Assembly: GCF_001513745.1 (NCBI RefSeq)
Contig: NZ_CP013382.1
Location: 1,922,001-1,986,000, forward strand
Reading direction: 5' to 3'
From: Burkholderia humptydooensis
GTDB lineage: Bacteria > Pseudomonadota > Gammaproteobacteria > Burkholderiales > Burkholderiaceae
Length of the DNA stretch: 64,000 nucleotides
The position numbers were made by a program, and so were the translations under genes. Shown piece after piece: positions 41,348-50,141 of the stretch. Within the stretch, counting starts at the first letter, position 1; every line of letters begins with the position of its first letter. Under the pieces are notes generated by a model, which ran no database searches, was not told where the DNA came from, and saw only the letters and a list, made by a program, of their open reading frames with translations.

Positions 41348-42125
41348 GTGCCAATAAGAGAATTAATAAGTGCGCCGATTACCAACGAACAGAGACGTCG
41401 GTCATTCAAGGAAAAGCTGACAAGCGGGCGCGCGCTGCGTTTCATCGAAAGCCACAGCCCGATTTCCGCAATGATCAGCGAAAAAGTTTATGTTGCGCCC
41501 GGAGCGCTGCAATCCGGGTTCGACGGCTTCCGGTCGAATTCATTGACCGACTCGACGCTGCGCGGCCGGCCGGCCATCGAAATCCTGGACATCGCGAGCA
41601 GGCTGCTGAACGTGCAGTCGCTTGAGCGATCCGGCGTCCCGGCGGTGATTATCGAAGACAAAACGGGGTTGAAGAAAAATTCGCTGCTCGGCAACGACGT
41701 GATTCAGCACCAGGAATCGATCGACGATTTTCAGATCATCGCCCGCGTCGAAAGCCTGATTCTCGACAAGGGCATGCCGGCCGCGCTCGCGCGCGGCCGC
41801 GTATTGCGAGGCCGGCGCCGACGGCGTGATGATCCATAGCCGCAAGAAGGACGCGGACGAAGTCATCGAATTCGCGCAACGGTTTCGCGAGCGCCGTAGC
41901 GACGCGTATCTCGCGTGCGTGCCGACGAGTTTCAACGCGATTTCGTTCAGCGAGCTCGCGCGCTACTTCAGCGTCGTGATCTACGCGAATCACCTGCTGC
42001 GCGCCGCGTCTCCGGCGATGCTAGCGGTTGCCGAAGGCATCCTCGCGCACGGCCGAACGCTCGAGATCGAAGAGCGCTGCCTGCCAGTCAACGAGATCCT
42101 GAAGCTCATCCCCGGAACCGCGTGA
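41348..42125 (+). pseudogene. Phosphoenolpyruvate mutase (PEP phosphonomutase), deleted and frameshifted
   Basis: GTG start with ribosome binding site gagaggag. Frame 1 gives RFIESHSPISAMISEKV, NSLTDSTLRGRPAIEILDIA, then the family hallmark VIIEDKTGLKKNSLLGND. Compared with known PEP mutases, two in-frame blocks are missing: about 28 residues after SRLLNV, which contain the metal-binding D(G/A)DTGG motif, and about 17 after QHQESIDDF. Near 41793 the frame changes, consistent with a 2-bp loss in a cg-dinucleotide run; frame 2 continues YCEAGADGVMIHSRKK, VIYANHLLRAASPAM to EILKLIPGTA. The enzyme made phosphonopyruvate, the first step of phosphonate synthesis; this copy must be inactive. Confidence 0.85.
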
Positions 42126-42127
42126 CC

Positions 42128-42316
42128 ATGAACACGGAAGATCTGACCGGCATACGGACCGATGCCGGCGTCGGTCTCGCGGTCTGCGTTCCGGATTCCT
42201 TATTGAAATCGTTCTGCAGCCGGCTGAACGACGCGGATTGTCCGCTGCGTCACCTCATGCTCGACCTCGTGATGTTGTCGGCGGGCACGACGCTGCTGCG
42301 GGGTGCGATACGCTGA
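42128..42316 (+). pseudogene. Phosphonopyruvate decarboxylase, N-terminal stub
   Basis: Begins 2 bp after the PEP mutase stop. Residues 15-35 (AVCVPDSLLKSFCSRLND) match the start of ThDP-dependent phosphonopyruvate decarboxylases (GVPDSLLKxFC). Homology ends after about 40 residues and the frame stops at 62. The pair pepM-ppd is the standard core of phosphonate biosynthesis, so gene order supports the call. The short match limits confidence. Confidence 0.65.
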
Positions 42317-42640
42317 ATCGCCGGGTCGACGCGCGCACAGCCAATCGATCCACATGCGGCGACGTTCGACGCGCCGCCTGCCCGTCGAATTCGCGTCATC
42401 GCGCACGCGCTCGCCTGTTGCCGACGAGGTATTTCGTCGTCCGTATCGCTCCCTCCCCGCCGTGCGCCGCGTTTGTCACAAGATTTTCGTTGACAAGCCA
42501 ACGAAGGATGACGAAACTCATCGGCATGGATACGCGCATGCTCATCGCCGCAGTAGTTGCCCACCCGCCAGTGAACGCCCGTTGTGGCGCATCACCGGGG
42601 GCACTCGCGCGTTAGCTATCCGCAACATCGGATGTCGAAG
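42317..42640. other. 324 bp without recognisable gene
   Basis: Follows the decarboxylase stub; mixed composition and no family signature in any frame. The true right edge of the phosphonate-locus deletion lies at or just before this stretch. Confidence 0.45.
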
Positions 42641-42672
42641 AGGCCCCCGCCGGTAACGGTTGGGGCCTTTTT
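42641..42672 (+). terminator. Intrinsic terminator
   Basis: aggcccc (42641-42647) pairs with ggggcct (42662-42668), with an inner ccg/cgg pairing around gtaa, followed by a run of five T on the plus strand. It would end transcription coming from the phosphonate remnant side, before the DUF2917 gene. Confidence 0.75.
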
Positions 42673-42716
42673 CATTGCGCTGCGCTCCTTCCGCCGGCTC
42701 TATTCAGGAGAAGACG

Positions 42717-43103
42717 ATGGACCAGGCAAGCCGGTTGTTGTTTCGCCCCGATGCGACGCGGCACGATGGGTACGACGCGATCCAGTTGCCGCGCATGACG
42801 CTGCACTTCGCGCTCGAGCCGCGCGCGATGATGACGTGGCTTGCGCGCAGCCACACCGAAATCCGCGTGCTGAGTTCGCGCGTCTGGCTCACGCGCTCGT
42901 TCAGCGTCGACGATTACTGGCTGAAGCCGGGCGACGTGCTGCACGTGCCGCGCGGCGAACGCATCTGGCTCAGCGCCGACGGGCCGTCCGCCGCCGAGGT
43001 CTCGCTGACGACCGCGTACGTGCGCCGGCGCGGCTGGATCGGCGGCATGGTCAGCGGGCTGCTCGACGTCGCCGCGGATCTCACGAGCCCGCGTCCGCGA
43101 TGA
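42717..43103 (+). CDS. DUF2917 domain protein
   Basis: 128 residues from the ATG at 42717 with ribosome binding site caggagaag. The family pattern is a small cupin-like beta structure: LHFALEPRAMMTWLARS, IRVLSSRVWLTRSFSVDDYWLKPGD, VLHVPRGERIWLSADG. No signal peptide or membrane segment. Function unknown; such proteins are common in Burkholderia. It stands alone behind the terminator at 42641-42672. Confidence 0.85.
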   Translation: MDQASRLLFRPDATRHDGYDAIQLPRMTLHFALEPRAMMTWLARSHTEIRVLSSRVWLTRSFSVDDYWLKPGDVLHVPRGERIWLSADGPSAAEVSLTTAYVRRRGWIGGMVSGLLDVAADLTSPRPR

Positions 43104-43483
43104 AGCGCGGTGCGGGCGGGCATGCGCACGTGCCGCGTCGGCTCGATGCGGCAATCGGCAACGCGCATCGTCGGGTGTCCGTCGCCATGCTTTTTCGCGC
43201 GCGGCGATGCACGGCGAATTCCACCGATCGTCGCAACACTTCCGTATAGGAGGTGGTGATGGGCATAAAGAAGCGGAGATCGGATCAGGCAGGCGCGCAA
43301 CGCGCGCATCGGTTCGGCGCATTCTCCGAACGAACCGGCGCACGCAACGCATGGATTGAGCGACAGCGCCCGAACGATGAACGGCGCAGCCGGAATGACG
43401 AGGAAGCGCGCGGCAACGCGCGCGCGGCAAGTATCGCGGCGGCGCGGCATCCGCCGCGCGCCGCGAGCTGTCCGTGCGACGCG
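43104..43483. other. 380-bp spacer with a strong orphan ribosome binding site
   Basis: taggaggtggtg directly precedes an ATG at 43259, an unusually good plus-strand ribosome binding site. The frame that follows is Arg-rich, runs antisense over the gene at 43484-43768, and has no family signature, so no gene is called. It may be the start of a short or decayed gene. Confidence 0.4.
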
Positions 43484-43768
43484 CTACGTGCTCGCCGCGA
43501 GACGCGGACCGGCCGCACCGCGCACGGCTGCCGCCGGCGCGTCGTCGGTCTTTTGCGTTTGCGCGCTCACCCACGGATCGATGCCCTGCTTCTGCACCTC
43601 TTCGAGAAACGACACGCGCGCGCGCCAGTAGTCGGCCTGCAATTTCGCGTCGATCACGCGCTGCTCGGCGGTGAACAATTCCATCCGCGCGGTCACGAGC
43701 ATCGACGCGGCGCTCTTCTCGGGAGTGGGGGCGTGACGCAACGCCCATCGGCTGATCCAGTTCAACAT
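43484..43768 (-). CDS. Small hypothetical protein
   Basis: 94 residues from the ATG at 43768, chosen because ggaggcaagc lies immediately before it. The sequence is mostly helical (AASMLVTARMELFTAEQRVI, DAKLQADYWRARVSFLEEVQ), with a C-terminal low-complexity tail (TDDAPAAAVRGAAGPRLA). No signal peptide or membrane segment. I do not recognise the family. Its helical, charged middle could form a coiled coil. Confidence 0.68.
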   Translation of the reverse strand: MLNWISRWALRHAPTPEKSAASMLVTARMELFTAEQRVIDAKLQADYWRARVSFLEEVQKQGIDPWVSAQTQKTDDAPAAAVRGAAGPRLAAST

Positions 43769-44517
43769 GCTTGCCTCCGTATTGACGGATGAAATCGCGT
43801 GGGGCGTCCACACCCTGCAAGGCCCTGCCCCAGCACTCACCTTCAGCTTCCACTGCGAAATGCGTCGACGCTCGCGCACGCTCCCTGATCCCCGACGACA
43901 CCTGACGACATCCGACGCGAGCATTGTCTCCATCCTAGTGAGAAAATTGCGTTAATGCGATGACGAATTGCATTCTTTTACACTGCCGGCGTTATTGCAA
44001 CACTTCCCGAAACAACAATATCCCATTGATAAAAAAGAAAAATATTGTTCCCTATATGAATAGGAACGCCTATCTCTAAAATCAACGCATATGTCGGCGG
44101 AATTGACGGAATTTCCGGATGGCGACTGCGCGGCGGCGCGCGCGGCCGCAAAACGTTTCGCCTATGCCGATGCATTTTTTCTTTTCATGCGATCCGCGCC
44201 GACATCATGCGGGCATCGAGCCGCCGAACCTGCTTTCCGTGCAATCCGCATGAAATCGCGCGCGTCCGGCAAGGCGGCCGCAGGTTTCACCTGCACGCTA
44301 CGTTCGCGCTCGGAATCGCCGCTGCGTGCACGACGATGGGGCGTCGCACCGTCACGACGCGCGCGAACGCACATTACGCCGTTACTTTCGAAGCGATTAC
44401 GTTCCGCACGCCGAACGATCGCAGCGATGCGCGTTTGTGCGATCGAGCCGCGCGCGTCGCCGGCGCGCCATCGCATGAGTCGCGCGCATCGTTCATCGGC
44501 GAACCGCGTTCAGCGAG
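43769..44517. other. 749 bp without a recognised gene, including an AT-rich patch
   Basis: 43960-44090 is strikingly AT-rich for this genome. It contains an inverted pair aacaatat...atattgtt flanking an A-run, then gttccctat...ataggaac as a second near-palindrome. No coding signature was found on either strand. It could be a foreign remnant or a regulatory/nucleoid-protein target. Confidence 0.45.
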
Positions 44518-45063
44518 TCAGCCGGGCCCGCATTCGTCCGGCCAACGATACGCGAGCAGCCGCGAACGCGCATACGCATGCTCGCGCACCGCGCCGCGCT
44601 GATTGCCGCCGAACAGATACACGTGCGCTTCGTCGTGCCGCAGATAAAAACCAACGTGCCCTTTCCAGCTCGTCGGACGATCGCGCATCAGCACGACGAC
44701 GCATCCGTACGCCGGCTCGCTCAGCGCGCGCCCCCATTCGAGCCACGATCGCGCGAGCGCGGAGCCCGTTCCCGGTATCCCGACGCGCGAGAAACACCAG
44801 TTGATGAACGACGAGCACCACGAGACCTTGTCGTCATAGCCGACGAGATTCGTGCAGCCGTTGTACTCGACGATGCGCGGATTGCTTTCGCCGCGACCGA
44901 AGCGCCGCACGCCCTGCTCGGCGAGCGCGACGGGCATCCATGCGGGATGGCCGACGCCGGCTTCCGGTTCGCCGCGCGCCGGCACGACGCGTTGATCCGT
45001 TCGAGCGATCGAGGTCAAGCTGTACTCCCCAGTTCGTGAAGGGCGACACGCCGGCGCGAGCAT
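44518..45063 (-). CDS. TIGR02594-type CHAP/NlpC-like peptidase-fold protein
   Basis: About 181 residues if the ATG at 45063 is used; an internal ATG (MPVALAEQGVRRFGRG) would give the bare domain. Domain features: PRIVEYNGCTNLVGYDDKVS, catalytic-type Cys in VSWCSSFINWCFSRVG, GTGSALARSWLEWGRAL, and His in SWKGHVGFYLRHDE. The Cys-His arrangement resembles CHAP amidases and cell-wall peptidases that occur as phage or secretion-system effectors. No signal peptide is evident. It is a lone gene, divergent from the purine-type permease; an immunity gene was not found beside it. Confidence 0.8.
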   Translation of the reverse strand: MLAPACRPSRTGEYSLTSIARTDQRVVPARGEPEAGVGHPAWMPVALAEQGVRRFGRGESNPRIVEYNGCTNLVGYDDKVSWCSSFINWCFSRVGIPGTGSALARSWLEWGRALSEPAYGCVVVLMRDRPTSWKGHVGFYLRHDEAHVYLFGGNQRGAVREHAYARSRLLAYRWPDECGPG

Positions 45064-45345
45064 CGACGACGCCCGTTCGCGGGCGCTGCCGGCAAGCGTC
45101 CATTTTAACGATCCTCGGGCAAACGCGCGCCGGCGTGGCGCGCCCGACGCCGACCAAACGGAGCCCGCGGACGACGCAGCCGGGTCGCCGGCGTTTCGCC
45201 GCAAATATATCGTCCAGTCTATGTCCGCTATTACAATCCGCCGATAGCCGCCCAATAGTGGCTGGTTACAGTACGTCCGCCTCGCGCGGCAATACAACGC
45301 ACAAAGCATTCAGCAACACGACTACTCGACCGGAGAATCGCCCAC

Positions 45346-46647
45346 ATGGAATCGATCAAACGGTATTTCGGCTTCGCGGAAGCCGGAACCGACTTGCGCA
45401 CCGAAATACTCGCGGGCGTCACCACATTCCTGACGATGGCCTACATCATCTTCGTCAACCCGGCGATCCTCGGCGATGCGGGCATGCCGAAGGAATCCGT
45501 CTTCGTGGCGACCTGCCTCGTCGCCGCGCTCGCCTCGCTCATCATGGGCCTGTACGCAAACTATCCGATCGCGTGCGCGCCAGGCATGGGCCTGAACGCG
45601 TACTTCGCATACACCGTCGTCAAGGGCATGGGCTTCACGTGGCAGGCGGCGCTCGGCGCCGTCTTCATCTCCGGGTGCCTGTTCCTGCTCGTCACGCTGT
45701 TGCGCGTGCGCGAAGTGATCGTCAACGGCATTCCCAAATCGCTGCGCATCGCGATCACCGCGGGCATCGGCCTCTTTCTCGGGATCATCTCGCTGAAGAC
45801 GGCGGGCGTGATCGTCGGCAGCCCGGCGACGCTCGTCACGCTCGGCGACCTGCACAAGCCGACGACGATCCTCGCGATCGTCGGCTTCTTCGCGATCGTC
45901 ACGCTCGACTACCTGCGCGTGCGCGGCGCGATCCTGATCGGCATCATCGGCGTGACGATCCTGTCGTTCTTCTTCGGCGGCAATCAGTTTCACGGCATCT
46001 TCTCGGCGCCGCCGTCGATCGACGCGACGCTGTTCAAGCTCGACATCGGCGCCGCGCTGTCGACAGGCATCCTCAACGTGATCCTCGTGTTCTTCCTCGT
46101 CGAGCTGTTCGACGCGACGGGCACGCTGATGGGCGTCGCGAACCGCGCGGGGCTCCTCGTCGAGGGCAAGATGCATCGGCTGAACAAGGCGCTCCTCGCC
46201 GACAGCAGCGCGATCGTCGCAGGCTCGCTGCTCGGCACGTCGTCGACGACCGCGTACATCGAGAGCGCATCCGGCGTGCAGGCAGGCGGGCGCACCGGCG
46301 TGACCGCGATCACGGTCGCCGTGCTGTTCATCGCGTGCCTGTTCATCGCACCGCTCGCGGGCGTCGTGCCTGGCTACGCAACCGCGCCGGCGCTGCTCTA
46401 TGTGTCATGCCTGATGCTGCGCGACATGGTCGACGTGTCGTGGGACGACGCGACGGAGGCCGTGCCCGCCGCGCTCACCGCGCTGCTGATGCCGTTCACG
46501 TACTCGATCGCGAACGGCGTTGCGTTCGGCTTCATCGCGTACGGCGGCCTCAAGCTGCTGACGGGCCATGCGAAGCGGGTGAAGCCCGTCGTCTGGATCA
46601 TCGCGGCGATCTTCCTGTTCCGCTACTTCTACCTCGGCGCGGAATAA
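45346..46647 (+). CDS. NCS2-family (AzgA/PbuG-like) purine permease
   Basis: 433 residues with about 12-14 membrane segments (for example LTMAYIIFVNPAILGDAGM, ITAGIGLFLGIISLKTAGV, LFIACLFIAPLAGVVPGYA). Family signatures include GMGLNAYFAYTVV, FFLVELFDATGTLMGVAN and SSTTAYIESASGVQAGGRTG. These proton symporters take up hypoxanthine, guanine or adenine. A ribosome binding site is weakly present (cggagaatcgccc). Upstream is the divergent CHAP-like gene, and downstream an ISL3 transposase stub starts within 20 bp of its stop. Confidence 0.95.
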   Translation: MESIKRYFGFAEAGTDLRTEILAGVTTFLTMAYIIFVNPAILGDAGMPKESVFVATCLVAALASLIMGLYANYPIACAPGMGLNAYFAYTVVKGMGFTWQAALGAVFISGCLFLLVTLLRVREVIVNGIPKSLRIAITAGIGLFLGIISLKTAGVIVGSPATLVTLGDLHKPTTILAIVGFFAIVTLDYLRVRGAILIGIIGVTILSFFFGGNQFHGIFSAPPSIDATLFKLDIGAALSTGILNVILVFFLVELFDATGTLMGVANRAGLLVEGKMHRLNKALLADSSAIVAGSLLGTSSTTAYIESASGVQAGGRTGVTAITVAVLFIACLFIAPLAGVVPGYATAPALLYVSCLMLRDMVDVSWDDATEAVPAALTALLMPFTYSIANGVAFGFIAYGGLKLLTGHAKRVKPVVWIIAAIFLFRYFYLGAE

Positions 46648-46663
46648 GCGGCGCGGCGCGCGG

Positions 46664-46746
46664 CTATCGCCCTGCGGCCACTCCACCCGCTCCAGCCGAT
46701 AGCCCGTCCAGCAACCCAGTGCCTGAAGTGCCTTGCGATCGAGCAA
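46664..46746 (-). pseudogene. ISL3-family transposase, N-terminal stub
   Basis: From a TTG at 46746, preceded by a gaggaagaa ribosome binding site, the frame reads LLDRKALQALGCWTGYRL-type sequence ending ERVEWPQGDSR. This matches the conserved first ~27 residues of ISL3 transposases. Homology then stops next to the permease gene. It is a scar of a former insertion sequence. Confidence 0.6.
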
Positions 46747-46828
46747 TTCTTCCTCCTGACCTCCATAAAGTCAGGCGTCAGGTTACGCAATCGCCCTACA
46801 AGGCTCCACGGTTTTCTGCGATGAACCC

Positions 46829-46864
46829 AAAAAAAACGAGCGCTACCCCCGGGCAGCGCTCGTT
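46829..46864 (-). terminator. Intrinsic terminator for the DUF1488 gene
   Basis: acgagcgct (46836-46844) pairs with agcgctcgt (46855-46863). On the minus strand the stem is followed by eight T. It lies 34 bp after the stop of the minus-strand gene at 46898-47185. Confidence 0.88.
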
Positions 46865-46897
46865 CGCGGCGTCGGCGCGTTCCATATCAAATGGACC

Positions 46898-47185
46898 CTA
46901 GCGCCCGTTCGCCTCGTAAAACCTGACGTACCCGCTTCTGAGCACCACGCACTGCGCGCGAGTCTCCGACAGCAGGCGCCGCGCGGCGGCCTCGATGCGG
47001 AGCCGGTGCGTGTCGAATGCGCCCACCATGTCCTCGAAGCGCGGCGAAGCGGCCCCGAAATGGTCCTCGAGCGCCTCGGCGGTGATATGGCATTGAACCG
47101 GCTCGCCGTCGACCATCGCCATGAACGCGAGCGTCAATTCGCGTCCCGAATATTCGGGCGCATCGTTCGTGAACTGGATCTGCAT
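46898..47185 (-). CDS. DUF1488 family protein
   Basis: 95 residues. Matches the small DUF1488 family: IQFTNDAPEYSGRELTLAFM, DGEPVQCHITAEALEDHFGA, then AFDTHRLRIEAAARRLL. No export signal. Function is unknown. It has its own strong terminator, so it is a monocistronic unit. Ribosome binding site on the minus strand is weak (ggcggttcc). Confidence 0.85.
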   Translation of the reverse strand: MQIQFTNDAPEYSGRELTLAFMAMVDGEPVQCHITAEALEDHFGAASPRFEDMVGAFDTHRLRIEAAARRLLSETRAQCVVLRSGYVRFYEANGR

Positions 47186-47698
47186 CGGAACCGCCTTTGC
47201 CGTAGCTCGAGAATGCAGGAAACCGCGCGTCGCCGGAAGCGTTCGCTGGCCGGAAACGTGCGGGCTGACCGGAGAGGATGCCGTGCGGCGGGCGCCTCGC
47301 GCCCGCCGGATGCTCCGGTTGACTTCACTTTAGTCGCTTTCCGGCACGACACAAGATTTCGTCAAAAAACCCTGCGCGCGCGCATGCACTGGCGCATTCT
47401 TCTGGCTATTGACAACAGATCGGCTTGACTCTGCGCCGAAAATCGGACGACGAATCGTCGTGAGAATCGCACGCCGGACCCGACGGCGAAGCGCCGCGTT
47501 CGGGCAGTTGCGAACACGGCGGGCGATGGCCCGCTGCGCTTTCCGTCGCGCGCTTCGACCGGAGGCGGCCCGCGCGTCGCCGCGTCTGCGACACGTGTCT
47601 CCCATGCGTCCGGATGCGCCTGCTCCGCTCCGGGCGCGCGCCCCGATCAGACCCCGCGATGCGGCGAACACGGCGGCGGCCGAGCGCCGGTCACTTCG
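47186..47698. other. 513 bp without a recognised gene
   Basis: Open frames are Arg-rich shadows on both strands. It includes the upstream region of the DUF1488 gene and the region downstream of the small membrane-protein gene. Confidence 0.45.
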
Positions 47699-47893
47699 TC
47701 ACTTCTTTTCGTCCTTCGGCCAGACGTTGAGCGCGACCGCGCAGGTCGTCACGCCGAGCGCGATTGCCGCCGCGCCATACCGCAGCGCGGCATCCTGGTC
47801 GAACAACAATCCGTGGATCGCCACGGCGATGCCGGCCAGCATGACGAACGTCGCGATCGCGGCCACCACCACTCTCAGTTCCGTCCGAACCAT
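47699..47893 (-). CDS. Small two-helix membrane protein
   Basis: 64 residues from the ATG at 47893, with ribosome binding site ggagaaatc. Two hydrophobic segments: VVVAAIATFVMLAGIAVAIH and YGAAAIALGVTTCAVALN, with short charged ends (MVRTELR, WPKDEKK). Likely inner-membrane hairpin with both termini cytoplasmic by the positive-inside rule. Family not recognised. It is divergent from the sigma-54 activator gene. Confidence 0.75.
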   Translation of the reverse strand: MVRTELRVVVAAIATFVMLAGIAVAIHGLLFDQDAALRYGAAAIALGVTTCAVALNVWPKDEKK

Positions 47894-48161
47894 GATTTCT
47901 CCCCGAACGGATGCATGTCGCGGCGCATGCTGAATTGCGGGGACCGTGGATGATTTCCGCACCGGTCCCCGGCGAGGCGCGGCGCGTGCGCGCCTTGTTT
48001 CCATCATTGCAGGCCGGCGCCCAAAAGCAAGGGAAATTCGATTGGCGGTCGCGCATCGCGCGCGGCGCTTGTATGATGGGACGTGCCCGCGCCGCCACGT
48101 CAACCGCTGCGCCGGTCGAGCGGAGAACGCACTCCGCCGGCGGGCCTCCTGGAGACAAGTC

Positions 48162-50141
48162 ATGCCGCAATCTTCCGTGCTGCCCGCCGCGGCGAGCCGC
48201 GTCGATCTGCTCGCGCAAGCGCATGCCCGCTCGCTGTCGGTCGGCCTGCGCGCGTCCGAGCTGCCCGATTTCTCGCCGCTGTCGCGCATCGCGCTGCGCG
48301 AGCTGATCGACGGCAGCCAATCGCTGTACACGCACGCGCGTCCGGTGATGGACACGCTGCACACGCAGATCGCCGACACGCAAAGCCTCGTGCTGCTGAC
48401 CGATCGCGACGGCGTGGTCCTGCACAGCATCGGCGACGCCGATTTCGTCGAGAAGGCGAACCGGGTCGCGCTCTGCCCCGGCGTGTCGTGGGCGGAGGAC
48501 GCGCGCGGCACGAATGCGATCGGCACCGCGCTGATCGCGGGCCAGGCGCTCGCCGTGCACGGCGCCGAGCACTTCCTGCGCGCGAACCACGTGCTCACCT
48601 GCTCGTGCGCGCCGATCGTCGATCCGTTCGGCCGCATCCTCGGCGCGCTCGACGTGAGCGGCGATCCGCGCGGCTTCAGCCCGCATACGCTCGCGCTCGT
48701 GAAGATGTCCGCGCAACTGATCGAAAACCATCTGTTCGCGAACCAATGCGCGGACACGCTGCGCGTGCGATTTCACGCGCACGACGAATTCGTCGACTCG
48801 CTGTTCGCGGGCCTTGTCGCGTTCAGCCCGAGCGGCGCGCTGATCGCGGCGAACCGCAGCGCGCAATTCCAGCTCGGCGCGACGCTCGACGCACTGCAAC
48901 AACGCGGTTGCGACGAACTGTTCGGCCTGTCTTTCGCGAAGCTCGCGCAGCATGCGGCGCGCGAGCCGCTCGTGTGCTTCACGCTGACGCTCGGCACCGG
49001 CGTGCGCGTGCGGGCGCGCTGCGAATTCGCGGATGCGCAGCGCACGGCCGTGCCGGTCACGGCGCGCGCCGCGCTGCCGCGCACCGCCGAAGCGGCGCGC
49101 GACGAGAATCCCGACGCGATCACGTTCGCGACGCTCGACACGGGCGACGCGCGGATGACTGCCGTATTGCAGCGCGTCGGCAAGGTGCGCGGCCGCGACC
49201 TGCCGGTGCTCGTGCTCGGCGAGACCGGCACCGGCAAGGAGTGGCTCGCGCGGGCGCTGCATCACGCGTCGCCGCGCCGCGACGGCCCGTTCGTCGCGGT
49301 CAACTGCGCGGCGCTGCCCGATTCGCTGATCGAAGCGGAGCTGTTCGGCTACGAGGACGGCGCGTTCACCGGCGCGCGCAAGCGCGGCAGCCCCGGCAAG
49401 ATCGCGCAGGCGGATGGCGGCACGCTGTTTCTCGACGAAATCGGCGACATGCCGCTCGCGCAGCAGGTCCGGCTGATGCGCGTGCTGCAGGAGCGTGCGG
49501 TGATGCCGCTCGGCGGCGCGCGCGCGGTGCCGGTGGACGTGCGGATCGTCTGCGCGACGCACCGCGATCTGCGCGCGATGATCGCGGCCGGCACGTTCCG
49601 CGAGGATCTGTTCTACCGGATCAACGGCCTGGCGGTCACGCTGCCGCCGCTTGCCGAGCGCTCGGATCTCGAGACGCTCGTCGCCCGCGTGCTCGCGCGG
49701 CTCGCGCGCGGCGAGCCGATGCCGGGCGCGGTGTCGGCGGCGGTGCTCGCCGCGTTCGCGCGCTGCCGGTGGCCGGGCAATCTGCGTCAAATGACGAACG
49801 TGCTGCGCACGGCGGGAATGCTCGCCGAAGGCGAAGCGCAGATCGACGTCGAGCATCTGCCTGACGATTTCTGGCTCGATTGCCCGGCGCACGCGCGGGA
49901 CGCGGCGGCAACGCGCACGGACGCCGACGCGGCTGGCGCGACAACGGCCGCGACGGCGGCGGCGGCCGATACGACGGCGGCCGTCCCCACCGCCGCCGCG
50001 ACACTGCAGGACCATCAGGCCGCGTTGATCGACGGCGCGCTCGGCCGGCATCGCGGCAACGTGTCGGCGGCCGCGCGAGAGCTCGGGCTCGCGCGCAACA
50101 CCGTTTATCGGCATCTGCGTAGACGGCGGCCGGATGCGTGA
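48162..50141 (+). CDS. Sigma-54-dependent activator, AcoR-like
   Basis: 659 residues with ribosome binding site ctggagacaag. N-terminal GAF-type sensor (SLVLLTDRDGVVLHSIGDAD, WAEDARGTNAIGTALIAGQA, CSCAPIVDPFGRILGALDVS). Central AAA+ domain: Walker A GETGTGKEWLARA, sigma-54-contacting loop EDGAFTGARKRGSPG, Walker B GGTLFLDEIGDMP, arginine-finger region REDLFYRINGLAV. C-terminal Fis-type helix-turn-helix HRGNVSAAARELGLARNTVY. An Ala/Thr-rich linker precedes it. AcoR-type proteins activate acetoin or alcohol catabolism; no such operon is adjacent, so the target is unknown. Confidence 0.92.
   Translation: MPQSSVLPAAASRVDLLAQAHARSLSVGLRASELPDFSPLSRIALRELIDGSQSLYTHARPVMDTLHTQIADTQSLVLLTDRDGVVLHSIGDADFVEKANRVALCPGVSWAEDARGTNAIGTALIAGQALAVHGAEHFLRANHVLTCSCAPIVDPFGRILGALDVSGDPRGFSPHTLALVKMSAQLIENHLFANQCADTLRVRFHAHDEFVDSLFAGLVAFSPSGALIAANRSAQFQLGATLDALQQRGCDELFGLSFAKLAQHAAREPLVCFTLTLGTGVRVRARCEFADAQRTAVPVTARAALPRTAEAARDENPDAITFATLDTGDARMTAVLQRVGKVRGRDLPVLVLGETGTGKEWLARALHHASPRRDGPFVAVNCAALPDSLIEAELFGYEDGAFTGARKRGSPGKIAQADGGTLFLDEIGDMPLAQQVRLMRVLQERAVMPLGGARAVPVDVRIVCATHRDLRAMIAAGTFREDLFYRINGLAVTLPPLAERSDLETLVARVLARLARGEPMPGAVSAAVLAAFARCRWPGNLRQMTNVLRTAGMLAEGEAQIDVEHLPDDFWLDCPAHARDAAATRTDADAAGATTAATAAAADTTAAVPTAAATLQDHQAALIDGALGRHRGNVSAAARELGLARNTVYRHLRRRRPDA

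Noticed and set aside
43253..43792. 178-codon plus-strand frame after a strong ribosome binding site
   Set aside because: Arg-rich, antisense to the gene at 43484-43768, no recognisable family; noted only as an orphan ribosome binding site.
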